A stretch of DNA of 12,233 nt from the NCBI GenBank assembly GCA_034189755.1, contig JAXIHJ010000018.1, forward strand, positions 1 to 12,233. The letters are read 5' to 3'. This DNA comes from JAXIHJ01 sp034189755. Lineage in GTDB: Bacteria; Planctomycetota; Phycisphaerae; SM23-33. Under the pieces are notes generated by a model. The model was not told where the DNA came from and did not search any database. It worked only from the letters and a program-made list of their open reading frames with translations. Of this stretch, positions 1 through 6,660 are shown in pieces (the first letter of the stretch is position 1; every line of letters starts with the position of its first letter). The translations under genes were made by a program, and so were the position numbers.

Positions 1-1624
1 GAGCGGCCTGCTGCGTCGGCTCGCCGCCCGCCCCCGTCGCCACCACAGCCATCGAATAGCCGGCCAGCCGGAACCGTTCGGCCATCGGCGCCGGGTCGAA
101 TGTCTCGGTCAGCAGGTCGCTGAGCAGCAGTACAAGCCCGTCGGCCCCGGCCGGCGGCGACTGGTCCGTTGCCAGCCGAAGCGCATCCGCCACGCGGGTA
201 GGCCCGCCGGGCTGAATGCGGGCCAGCGCATCTCTTAAGGCTGCAAAGTCGGGGCGGGACGCGCCGCTGTCGTAGACCACCTTTGCGCAATCGGAGAACG
301 CAATCACCGCCAGTGCGTCGGCCGGCGTAAGGTGCCGCTGCAAAGCCGAAACGGCTTCGGCGGCGATGTCAAACCTGGCCCGGCGTCCGGCCTGCCCGTC
401 GCCGCTGCGGGCGGGGCGGACCATGGAGCCTGAGGCGTCCAGCACGACGGCAAGCTTCAGCGGACGGCGCTCGTGGGGATTAGCCACAAGCGCCGCGATG
501 CGATTGAGTGGGTCGTCGCGGTGAGCATACGTTTCGTACGGGCCGGCGCCGATGAGCACCAGACCGCCGCCGCTGCGGACGTATTCGGCCAGCCCGGCCC
601 GCTGCTGTGCCGACAGGAGCATGCCTGTCGAATCCACCTCGACCACGGCGGCGTAATCGAGCCAGCGAAACTGACGCCCTGCCAAGTCGGCCGGCGAAAC
701 CTGCTCCACGGGCAACGAAGTGTTTCGGGCCAGTTGCTTCGCCAGGCTGTCGTTGCGGCGCGAGACAAGCGCCACGCGCCGCCGGGCCGGAAGCACCACG
801 GCGACGGCTGCGTCGTTTTCGGCAAAGGTATCCGGCTCTTGCAGCCTGGCCTCGTATACTGCCGCCCGGTCGGCGGGCGGGCGGTCCTGAATGCGGATTG
901 TGGCCGCATCTCCGGCCGGCATCTCCAGCGTCCGGGTCAGCAGTACGGCTGCTTGCCGGTTGCGGCGGGCTATGGTGAGCGTGCGACGCTGCATCGCATT
1001 CGAGCGGACGGTAACTTTCAGCTCGGCGGCGCCGTCTGCGGCGAGGCAGGCCGAAAAGTCCGCAATCCGTGCGTCGGGTGGCGGCGATTCGGCCGGCACA
1101 ACGGCAACGGCTGCGCCCGTGCGCCCGAGTGCAGCGGCGGCGGCAGGCCAGTCGGTGTCCTGGAACTGGCCGTCGGTCAGAATCACCACGCCCGCAATAT
1201 CGTCATATTGCGCCGCCGCCAGCCTAAGTGCCGGACCCGCACGGGTCGCTTCCAACCCGCCCCGCCTGACCCGGCCGGGACGAAAAATCGTTTCGGCAAA
1301 GTGAACCTCCCGGCAAGGCATCTCAGCCGGCAGATTGAGAAGTATGTCCATCTGGCCTCGGGTCGAAGCGGACGTGTCTCGCAGGATCATGGTGGCCCTG
1401 GCGGCGCGTTCGGACAGGCCAATTCGAGGGCGACCAAGCGCTGCGCCCGCTGCAAGCACAGCCAGGCACTGAACGATCACACTCAGCGTCGCTATGTGCC
1501 GCCCGCGCCTTCGCGCTCGCCGAGCCAGCAGCAGTGGAACTATCGCCGCCACCGTCGCAAGCAGCCACCACGGCTGGAAAAACCTCACCGGCAGAATTAT
1601 CGTCGCGCATATCGGAAAGGTCAT
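1..1624 (-). CDS. VWA-domain membrane protein (two VWA-like domains, partial at C-terminus)
   Basis: The minus frame is open from the ATG at 1624-1622 to the window edge, giving 541 codons with the C-terminus missing. Two hydrophobic segments lie at about residues 16-34 and 46-63, the latter before a conserved-looking GRPRIGL, as in BatA/aerotolerance-type proteins of Planctomycetes and Bacteroidetes. A compact first VWA-like unit follows, with DTSAS (83-87, the DxSxS metal-site pattern) and VVILTDGQ (146-153). Residues 318-362 (LDYAAVVEVD, then YVRSGGGLVLIGAG) resemble the class I glutamine-amidotransferase-like fold that often sits in these proteins, without a visible catalytic Cys. A second, canonical VWA domain starts at VVLDASGSM (393-401), with a Thr at 476 in GGPTRVAD and LLSDLLTE at 500-507. 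VWA domains bind protein partners through a metal ion; the partner is unknown. Ribosome-site support is weak (a GAG about 9 nt upstream). The membrane-VWA class is secure, the cellular role is not. Confidence 0.88.
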   Translation of the reverse strand, partial: MTFPICATIILPVRFFQPWWLLATVAAIVPLLLARRARRRGRHIATLSVIVQCLAVLAAGAALGRPRIGLSERAARATMILRDTSASTRGQMDILLNLPAEMPCREVHFAETIFRPGRVRRGGLEATRAGPALRLAAAQYDDIAGVVILTDGQFQDTDWPAAAAALGRTGAAVAVVPAESPPPDARIADFSACLAADGAAELKVTVRSNAMQRRTLTIARRNRQAAVLLTRTLEMPAGDAATIRIQDRPPADRAAVYEARLQEPDTFAENDAAVAVVLPARRRVALVSRRNDSLAKQLARNTSLPVEQVSPADLAGRQFRWLDYAAVVEVDSTGMLLSAQQRAGLAEYVRSGGGLVLIGAGPYETYAHRDDPLNRIAALVANPHERRPLKLAVVLDASGSMVRPARSGDGQAGRRARFDIAAEAVSALQRHLTPADALAVIAFSDCAKVVYDSGASRPDFAALRDALARIQPGGPTRVADALRLATDQSPPAGADGLVLLLSDLLTETFDPAPMAERFRLAGYSMAVVATGAGGEPTQQAA

Positions 1625-1648
1625 GGTGTTCTCGATTACCAGCGATAT

Positions 1649-1677
1649 ATTGTATAGTGCGGCGGGACTTCTGTCCC
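1649..1677 (-). promoter_or_regulatory. candidate promoter of the VWA gene
   Basis: On the minus strand, GGGACA (1677-1672) and TACAAT (1654-1649) are separated by 17 nt, with the start codon 24 nt downstream of the -10 box. The -35 matches consensus at 4 of 6 positions and the -10 at 5 of 6. On the plus strand TATAGT (1653-1658) overlaps it and could be the -10 box of the divergent ferredoxin-ASKHA gene, but no good -35 partner is seen there. Confidence 0.4.
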
Positions 1678-1679
1678 GC
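1662..1679. promoter_or_regulatory. perfect hairpin/dyad in the divergent promoter region
   Basis: GCGGGAC (1662-1668) and GTCCCGC (1673-1679) form a 7-bp perfect inverted repeat with a 4-nt TTCT loop. It lies just downstream of the plus-strand TATAGT and overlaps the predicted minus-strand -35 box. It could be an operator acting on both genes or a hairpin in the leader of the ferredoxin-ASKHA mRNA. No T-run follows, so it is not an intrinsic terminator. Confidence 0.5.
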
Positions 1680-1720
1680 TGCGAAAGCCATTGTTCCATC
1701 GCTTCGAAGGAGCATTAGGG

Positions 1721-3571
1721 ATGCAGGACCAACAGATTCGCGTGGTGTTCGAGCCGCACGGACGGGCCGTGTTCGTTCTGCCCGGCACGAAGATTATCGA
1801 GGCCGCCGCCCGCGCGGGGCTGACTGTGGAGACCCCCTGCGGCGGGCAGGGAACCTGCGGCAAGTGCCGCGTCCAGATTACCCAGGGCGCCTGCGAGCCG
1901 TGCAAGCCCGCACGAGAAATCTTCGACGAGCGGCAACTTGCCGAAGGCTGGCGGCTGGCCTGCCAGGCGGCAATCTGCGACACCGCCGTGGTTCACATCC
2001 CGCAGGGGTCGCTCTTCGCAGGCAGGCACCAGATTCTCGCCGAGCGGCAGGCGGGCGCAGCCGAGGAGGTCCAGCCGGCCGTCCGGAAGGTGTACGTAGA
2101 ACTGCCCGCCGCGACACTGCAAGACTCCGCCGCGGACCTGCAACGCCTGGCCGCCGCAACCGGCGAATTGAAGGCGGACCTCAGCCTGCTCCGCCGGCTG
2201 CCGGAACTACTTCGCGCCGCCGACTTCAAGGGCACGGCCGTGCTGACTGACCGCCGGCTGATCGACTTCGAGGCCGGCGACACAAGCTCGCAGTGCTACG
2301 GCGTGGCGTTCGATGTCGGCACGACGACGGTCGTCGGGTCGCTCCTGGATTTGTGCAGCGGCGAGGAGCTTGCCCTGGCCGCGAGGATGAACCCGCAGGT
2401 GAGCTTCGGCGACGACGTGCTAAGCCGCATCAAGCACACCTCCGAAGCGCCGGCGAAACTCGCGGAGATGAACCACACCATCATCCGGGCCGTCGAGGAA
2501 ATGATCGACACCATGTGCGCCGAGGCCAAAATTCAACGCAAGTGCATCTACGAAGTCGCCTTCTCCGGCAACACGACGATGGAGCATCTGCTGTGCGGGC
2601 TGGACCCCGCCCAGCTAGGGCAGGTGCCGTTCGTGCCGGTGCACGCGCGCGGGCTTATCGTGCCGGCTGCGGAACTCGGCATCGCCATTCACCCGCGCGG
2701 GGCGGCGTATATATTCCCGGTAATCGGCGGGTTCGTCGGCGGGGACACGGTCGCCGGAATGCTGGCGACCCGGCTGGACGAACAGGACGGCGCTGTCCTG
2801 ATGGTCGATATCGGCACCAACGGGGAGATTGTCCTGGCGTATGACGGAAAGATTCTCGCCGCATCCACAGCCGCGGGGCCGGCGTTCGAAGGTGCACGGA
2901 TATCCTGCGGCATGAGGGCGACCACCGGGGCGATCGAGAAGGTCCTGCTCAAGGACGGCGTGCATTGCAGCGTCATCGGCAACGCCGATCCGGTCGGCCT
3001 GTGCGGCAGCGCGTTGGTGGACGTGGCGGCCGATCTGCTGAGGCAGGGCATCGTCTCGCCGACAGGCCGGCTGCTGAAGCCGGATGATCTGCCCGACTCG
3101 CTGCCGGATGCGCTCCGCGACCGCGTGTTTCTCGATGAGCAGGGCCAGCCGGAGTTCCTGCTGGCCGGCGGTGCGCCGGGCAAAAACCAGCCGCGACTCA
3201 GCATCAAGCAGCGCGACATCCGTGAGCTTCAACTGGCCACCGGCGCAATCCGCGCGGGCATTTCGATTCTGCTGCGTCAGGCGGGCGTCCGAACAGCCGA
3301 TCTGCAGCGCGTGCTGATTGCCGGCGGGTTCGGCAGTTTTATTCGTCGTAGCAACGCCCAGCGGATCGGCCTGCTGCCGGCCGAGGTGGACCATCAGAAG
3401 ATTCTCTACGTCGGCAACGCATCGCTGAACGGCGCCAAGTGGGCTTTGCTGTCCACAGCCGCCAGGAAGCAGGCTGAACAACTCGCCCGAAAGGCCGAGC
3501 ACGTCCAACTTTCCAACGACCCGCAGTTCCAGACGGAATTCGCCGAAGCGATGATCTTCCCGGAAAAATAA
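1721..3571 (+). CDS. 2Fe-2S ferredoxin/ASKHA (DUF4445) protein, RACo/RamA-type corrinoid-protein reductive activator
   Basis: Members of this family use ATP and a [2Fe-2S] cluster to reduce inactive Co(II) corrinoid proteins back to Co(I) for methyl transfer (RACo for the corrinoid iron-sulfur protein, RamA for methylamine methyltransferases). The 616-residue product has the expected order. The N-terminal ferredoxin domain has C40-x5-C46-x2-C49 and C81. A linker of about 90-190 follows. The C-terminal ATPase half shows DVGTTT (198-203), GNTTM (283-287), DIGTNGEI (363-370) and AGGFG (534-538), typical of ASKHA phosphate- and nucleotide-binding loops. Length matches the full-size family. The ATG at 1721 was chosen because AAGGAG lies at 1707-1712 with 8-nt spacing; a TTG at 1691 would extend the frame by 10 residues but places that ribosome site inside the gene. 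No corrinoid protein or methyltransferase gene is adjacent, so the partner is not visible. Family assignment is strong, exact substrate unknown. Confidence 0.9.
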   Translation: MQDQQIRVVFEPHGRAVFVLPGTKIIEAAARAGLTVETPCGGQGTCGKCRVQITQGACEPCKPAREIFDERQLAEGWRLACQAAICDTAVVHIPQGSLFAGRHQILAERQAGAAEEVQPAVRKVYVELPAATLQDSAADLQRLAAATGELKADLSLLRRLPELLRAADFKGTAVLTDRRLIDFEAGDTSSQCYGVAFDVGTTTVVGSLLDLCSGEELALAARMNPQVSFGDDVLSRIKHTSEAPAKLAEMNHTIIRAVEEMIDTMCAEAKIQRKCIYEVAFSGNTTMEHLLCGLDPAQLGQVPFVPVHARGLIVPAAELGIAIHPRGAAYIFPVIGGFVGGDTVAGMLATRLDEQDGAVLMVDIGTNGEIVLAYDGKILAASTAAGPAFEGARISCGMRATTGAIEKVLLKDGVHCSVIGNADPVGLCGSALVDVAADLLRQGIVSPTGRLLKPDDLPDSLPDALRDRVFLDEQGQPEFLLAGGAPGKNQPRLSIKQRDIRELQLATGAIRAGISILLRQAGVRTADLQRVLIAGGFGSFIRRSNAQRIGLLPAEVDHQKILYVGNASLNGAKWALLSTAARKQAEQLARKAEHVQLSNDPQFQTEFAEAMIFPEK

Positions 3572-3626
3572 CACGCGAAACGACGGGGACCCCGGCTAGT
3601 CTTGCGCAAACTGTACAAGTGGTTGT

Positions 3627-3648
3627 CCGGATGTTCCGGCGAGCTTTT
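3627..3648 (+). terminator. weak candidate terminator between convergent genes
   Basis: CCGGA (3627-3631) and TCCGG (3635-3639) form a 5-bp stem with a 3-nt loop, followed six nt later by TTTT (3645-3648). The stem is short and the T-run is displaced, so it is only a weak intrinsic terminator for the ferredoxin-ASKHA gene. Nothing better is seen in the 84-nt convergent gap. Confidence 0.2.
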
Positions 3649-3655
3649 ATCTTAG

Positions 3656-4981
3656 TCAGGGACTCTTAGGTTTTTTTCTTCTGCGGCGTCTTCTGGAGCT
3701 GCTGCTCCGACCTTGGCCTTGCTGGGAAGGCCCGGCCCCGGACTGGGGTTGCGGGGCGCCGTCGCCGGTTTTTTTCTTTCTGCGCGATCGGCGACGACGT
3801 TTCTTTTTCGCCTGACGGGCGGGTTGGCCTTCGCCGGCAGGTTCGTGTCTCTGCCGAAGTCCCCGTTCGGCCTCGGCCGTGGCGGCCGTTTCGGCTTCGT
3901 CTGCCGGCGCATCTGTCGCCGCTGCGACCGGTATGACGGGTCGAGGGGCGGGTTCGGCCGGCTGTGGCCTGGCGGCGTTTCTGGGCCTAGAGGTCTCCTG
4001 CTCGGCCACGGCCGGCGGTTCGACGTCCCGCTCGACAATCTCCTCGTTGCAGACCACCGCATGCGTGTTGTTCGGCAAGGCGAGGCGGACCAGCTGCGTT
4101 AGAATCTGCGTATCGACAACCTTTCCGGTCAGCTTTTCGGTGCGGACCCACTTGCCTTTTTTAGGCAGCTTTTTTCGCAGTTCTTCGTATGTGCTGTCTT
4201 CGTACCGCAGGCAGCACATCAGCCGGCCGCACCGGCCGGAAATCTTCGACGGATCCAGTGTGGCCTTTTGCGTCTTGGCCATACGCATGGAGATGGGCTT
4301 GAGTTTCTTCAGGAACCCCTGGCAGCAGCAAGGCTGTCCACATCGCTCGTAGTCGCCCACCAGCCTGGCCTCGTCTCGCGCACCGACCTGGCACATCTCG
4401 ATTCGCGTGCGGTACTGCCTGGCGAGGCGGCGGACCAGGTCCCTAAAATCCACTCGCGACTCGGCGGCGAAATAGAAGATAATCCGCTCACCGCCGAGAA
4501 GATGCTCGACCGTTACCAGTTTCATGTCCAGCTTGAGCTCCTGGATCTGCCGGCGGCAGTAGGCGCCTTCTTCGCGAGCGGAGCTTTCCAGGTGGCGATG
4601 GTCGATAATGTCCTGGTGATTGGCCAGCCGAAGCACCCTGCCATCGCGCCGGAAGGGATAGTCCGGTCCGCTGGCTGCCAGAAAATCGTCAAGGCGCTGC
4701 GGCGTCAGACATACTCGGCAAGGCTCCCGGCCAACACTCGCGACGACCTGACCCAGCTCCACACCCCGCTCGCTGCGGACGACCACCTTCGTGCCGGGCG
4801 AGAGTGTCTTCTCATTATTGTGGTGGAACTGTCCGATCTGCCTCATCAGCCCGTATCGAACGACGACGAACGCGCCGGTCTCCGTTGTTTCAGACTCCTG
4901 AGGGGCGTCGGGGTTTGCGACGGTCTGGTCTTGTGCGGGTTCGGGTTGCGTCTGGCCCGCTTCTGGCGTAGGGTCCGACAT
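3656..4981 (-). CDS. ricT: PSP1-domain protein, RicT (YaaT) family, with long basic tail
   Basis: The 441-residue product matches the PSP1/RicT family. In Bacillus, RicT with RicA and RicF forms an iron-sulfur complex that promotes RNase Y-dependent mRNA maturation and phosphorelay function; the role outside Firmicutes is unclear. Residues 1-35 are a low-complexity acidic/Gln-rich leader. The PSP1 core runs from about 38 to 320. It has the family's Cys set: C197, C214, C218-C220 (CGQPCCC) and C251, C256-C257 (SGRCGRLMCC), consistent with cluster ligands. Residues 321-441 are a Pro/Ala-rich linker and a Lys/Arg-rich tail (KKKRRRRSRRKKK at 392-404 and a second basic run near 430-438), suggesting RNA or ribosome contact. 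The ATG at 4981 has GGAG at 4993-4990 (8-nt spacing). The frame stays open upstream to 5155, but that part has no family similarity or ribosome site. No holB or ricA/ricF neighbour is seen. Confidence 0.88.
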   Translation of the reverse strand: MSDPTPEAGQTQPEPAQDQTVANPDAPQESETTETGAFVVVRYGLMRQIGQFHHNNEKTLSPGTKVVVRSERGVELGQVVASVGREPCRVCLTPQRLDDFLAASGPDYPFRRDGRVLRLANHQDIIDHRHLESSAREEGAYCRRQIQELKLDMKLVTVEHLLGGERIIFYFAAESRVDFRDLVRRLARQYRTRIEMCQVGARDEARLVGDYERCGQPCCCQGFLKKLKPISMRMAKTQKATLDPSKISGRCGRLMCCLRYEDSTYEELRKKLPKKGKWVRTEKLTGKVVDTQILTQLVRLALPNNTHAVVCNEEIVERDVEPPAVAEQETSRPRNAARPQPAEPAPRPVIPVAAATDAPADEAETAATAEAERGLRQRHEPAGEGQPARQAKKKRRRRSRRKKKTGDGAPQPQSGAGPSQQGQGRSSSSRRRRRRKKPKSP

Positions 4982-5157
4982 GCGCAGAGCTCCACCGGCT
5001 TCTCTGCCGCGGCGGCCCGCGGAGTGAGTCTTAAAGGTTCCAGTGCCCGGTCCGTCGCCGGGGTCCATACGCCAATGAATACGTGGGCCGATTGCTGTAA
5101 GCCACACGCCGCCACTTTCCGCCGAATTCCTGCCGCGGCAACAGCGACGCAGCAATT

Positions 5158-5163
5158 ATTATA
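5158..5163 (-). promoter_or_regulatory. possible -10 box for ricT
   Basis: A perfect TATAAT lies on the minus strand in an A/T-rich island within GC-rich DNA. The hexamer 17 nt upstream (TGGCGT) is a poor -35 match, and the implied 5' leader is long, so this is tentative. Confidence 0.3.
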
Positions 5164-5213
5164 GGCCCCAGCCTGCCGTTACGCCACCCATATCCGTCCC
5201 GGCCAAAAATCGC

Positions 5214-5241
5214 TTGCAAGGGCTTGGAGCGGTTCTATAAT
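5214..5241 (+). promoter_or_regulatory. sigma-70-type promoter of the 5289-7515 cluster
   Basis: TTGCAA (5214-5219) and a perfect TATAAT (5236-5241) are separated by 16 nt, 47 nt before the first start codon. Transcription should start near 5248, inside the palindromes at 5242-5259. Confidence 0.6.
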
Positions 5242-5259
5242 CAACCGGTTGGCGCCAAC
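5242..5259. promoter_or_regulatory. two overlapping perfect palindromes at the predicted transcription start
   Basis: CAACCGGTTG (5242-5251, 10 bp) and GTTGGCGCCAAC (5248-5259, 12 bp) are both perfect palindromes sharing a GTTG, so the block reads CAAC-CG-GTTG-GCGC-CAAC. It begins directly after the -10 box and covers the expected +1. This is a good position for a repressor operator. The HTH protein encoded at 5760 is an obvious but unproven candidate binder. Confidence 0.5.
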
Positions 5260-5288
5260 AAGCATTGCCCTAATAAGGTTAGGATATC

Positions 5289-5735
5289 ATGGCCGGGACG
5301 ACACCTCATAGTCCGCACAGTTTACGAAGACCGGCGGCAAGATGGCTGGTGGTCATATTTCTAGCGGTAATCGCCACATGCCTGCTGGTAGAGTTGGGTT
5401 TTACCAGCTCTGCGGCCCGAGGGCAGATAGCCGGTGGAGTTCAACAATCCGCCGCAGGTCGCGACGGCGGGAAAAGGCTGTTCGCCGTGGCGGGGCAGGT
5501 AACCAAAGATACCTACGGCCTCTACCTCGTGGACCTGGAAAACGATACGATATGCATGTACCAGTACCTTCCGGGCACCAGGCGTCTTCGCCTGATGGCG
5601 GCACGCACGTTTATTTACGATTGCCAGTTGGATGAGTACAACACTGAACCGTTGCCCCGTGAAATAAAGAGCCTCGTGGAACAGCACAGGCGCCTCAAAG
5701 GCGTCGCGCCTCGCTCCGAAGGCACCCCGGAGTAG
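5289..5735 (+). CDS. hypothetical protein with one N-terminal membrane segment
   Basis: I do not recognise the family. The 148-residue product has an Arg-containing N-terminus, one hydrophobic segment at about 18-36 (WLVVIFLAVIATCLLVELG) followed by small residues (possible uncleaved anchor or signal peptide), and a compact soluble part from about 62 to 140. That part contains FAVAGQVTKDTYGLYLVDLE and a later MAARTFIYDCQLDEYN, which read like a short beta-rich repeat in which a value is formatted and reported, though that is only an impression. The start codon is preceded by AGGA (5281-5284), close at 4 nt, and by AAGG (5275-5278) at 10 nt. The stop is 24 nt before the next gene, which has its own strong ribosome site, so the two are probably one transcript. 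The predicted location is the cytoplasmic membrane with the C-terminal domain outside. Confidence 0.75.
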   Translation: MAGTTPHSPHSLRRPAARWLVVIFLAVIATCLLVELGFTSSAARGQIAGGVQQSAAGRDGGKRLFAVAGQVTKDTYGLYLVDLENDTICMYQYLPGTRRLRLMAARTFIYDCQLDEYNTEPLPREIKSLVEQHRRLKGVAPRSEGTPE

Positions 5736-5759
5736 CAGCGACCAAGGAGTTGAAGCGGC

Positions 5760-6584
5760 ATGGCGAAAAAGATGTACTACACGGACGAAGAAGCAGCAGC
5801 CAAGCTCGACGTCACCACAGAGCAGTTGGCCGACTACATCCGCGACGACAAGCTTCGCGTCTTCCAGGACGGCGACAGGAAGATGTTCCAGGTTGAAGAA
5901 GTGAATGCGTTAGCCGGCGACAGTGATGAAGCAATCGAGCTTGCCCCCACCGACGAACCCGCTGAACCCGAAGCCGGCGACGCCGCAAGTCTCGCCGAGG
6001 CCGACGAAGCCAAGGATGTCGGAAAGGAAGATACCGTCATCACGGCCGACGGCATCAGCATCTTCGACGACGAGGACCTGGAGATCGAAGCAGCCGACCC
6101 GATGGCCAAAACACAGATTGCACCCAGCCTGGAAGACCAGATCGCGATAGAAGGGGTCGGCAGCGGCTCGGGCCTGCTGGACCTGACACGTGAAAGCGAC
6201 GACACCTCGCTCGGCGAGGTGCTCGATCATATTGACATGGAAGCGGCAGTCGGATCAGGTTCGGGCATCGCCGGCGAGGTGGAGTCGGAGCCGTACCCCC
6301 CCCCGCCGGAGGCAGTCGCCGCCGCCCAGCCTGCCTACGTCGAGGCCATCGATCCCGGTGCCGGACTGTTCGGCGGGATGATAGTCGGCTGCGCGATTGT
6401 GATGCTGGTGATGGGCGCTATCGTGCTGGCGGTAATGACCAACATGGTGCCCGGGTATCTGGAAACGATGAAACAGAACGTGCCCCTGGTTCTGGTCGGT
6501 GCCGTGTTGCTGGTGGCGGCGCTGGGGGTGGTCGGCTTGTTGATTGGCAAATCGGCCGCAGGCAGGCCAAGAGGCAGGACCTGA
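5760..6584 (+). CDS. membrane-anchored excisionase/MerR-like helix-turn-helix protein
   Basis: The 274-residue product begins with an excisionase-type (HTH_17/MerR-like) domain at about 5-52: YYTDEEAAAKLDVTTEQL (helix-turn-helix), then IRDDKLRVFQDGDRKMF (wing) and VEEVNAL. A long acidic linker (53-200) carries two GSGSG blocks (134-138, 166-170), with LLDLTRESDD between them. Two hydrophobic segments at about 204-226 and 240-263 end in a basic tail (GRPRGRT), so the DNA-binding domain probably faces the cytoplasm. The linker style is one I associate with Planctomycetes proteins, but I cannot confirm this by search. AAGGAG at 5744-5749 with 10-nt spacing supports the ATG. It lies between a small membrane protein and an OmpA lipoprotein. 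Excisionase-like domains also occur in proteins that do not bind DNA, so a scaffold role is possible. The function is unknown. Confidence 0.82.
   Translation: MAKKMYYTDEEAAAKLDVTTEQLADYIRDDKLRVFQDGDRKMFQVEEVNALAGDSDEAIELAPTDEPAEPEAGDAASLAEADEAKDVGKEDTVITADGISIFDDEDLEIEAADPMAKTQIAPSLEDQIAIEGVGSGSGLLDLTRESDDTSLGEVLDHIDMEAAVGSGSGIAGEVESEPYPPPPEAVAAAQPAYVEAIDPGAGLFGGMIVGCAIVMLVMGAIVLAVMTNMVPGYLETMKQNVPLVLVGAVLLVAALGVVGLLIGKSAAGRPRGRT
6296..6304 (+). repeat. C9 homopolymer inside the HTH-membrane gene
   Basis: Nine consecutive C bases encode most of a four-proline run (residues 180-183) at the end of the linker, just before the two membrane segments. Slippage here would shift the frame and remove the membrane anchor while leaving the HTH domain intact. 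Confidence 0.7.
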
Positions 6585-6660
6585 CCTTCGGCAGTCGCAA
6601 ATGGAAGAAAGTAACTAAGAGTCTCTAACTCGCAAGGGCTTAAAGAAAGGATCGATCCCC

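Larger units (their letters stand above)
4982..5288. other. divergent intergenic region between ricT and the envelope cluster
   Basis: This stretch of 307 nt has no supportable gene; the open frames through it in several phases lack ribosome sites. It holds the GGAG site of ricT (4990-4993), a possible ricT -10 box (TATAAT, minus, 5163-5158), and the plus-strand promoter and palindromes at 5214-5259. The long leader implied for ricT (about 170 nt) shows no obvious riboswitch. Confidence 0.6.

Noticed and set aside
473..1657. 394-codon plus-strand open frame opposite the VWA gene
   Set aside because: Its translation is low in hydrophobic core patterns and rich in Arg/His/Gln, as expected for the antisense of a GC-rich gene, while the minus strand encodes clear VWA motifs over the same bases.
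2615..3574. 319-codon minus-strand open frame inside the ferredoxin-ASKHA gene
   Set aside because: It is fully antisense to a gene with intact family motifs and has no recognisable domain.
4982..5155. 58-residue N-terminal extension of RicT
   Set aside because: The frame is open, but the added sequence is Arg/Gly-rich without family similarity, and GGAG precedes the internal ATG at 4981 at ideal spacing.
4268..5164. 298-codon plus-strand open frame opposite ricT
   Set aside because: It is antisense to the conserved PSP1/Cys-cluster region of ricT and has no ribosome site or domain.
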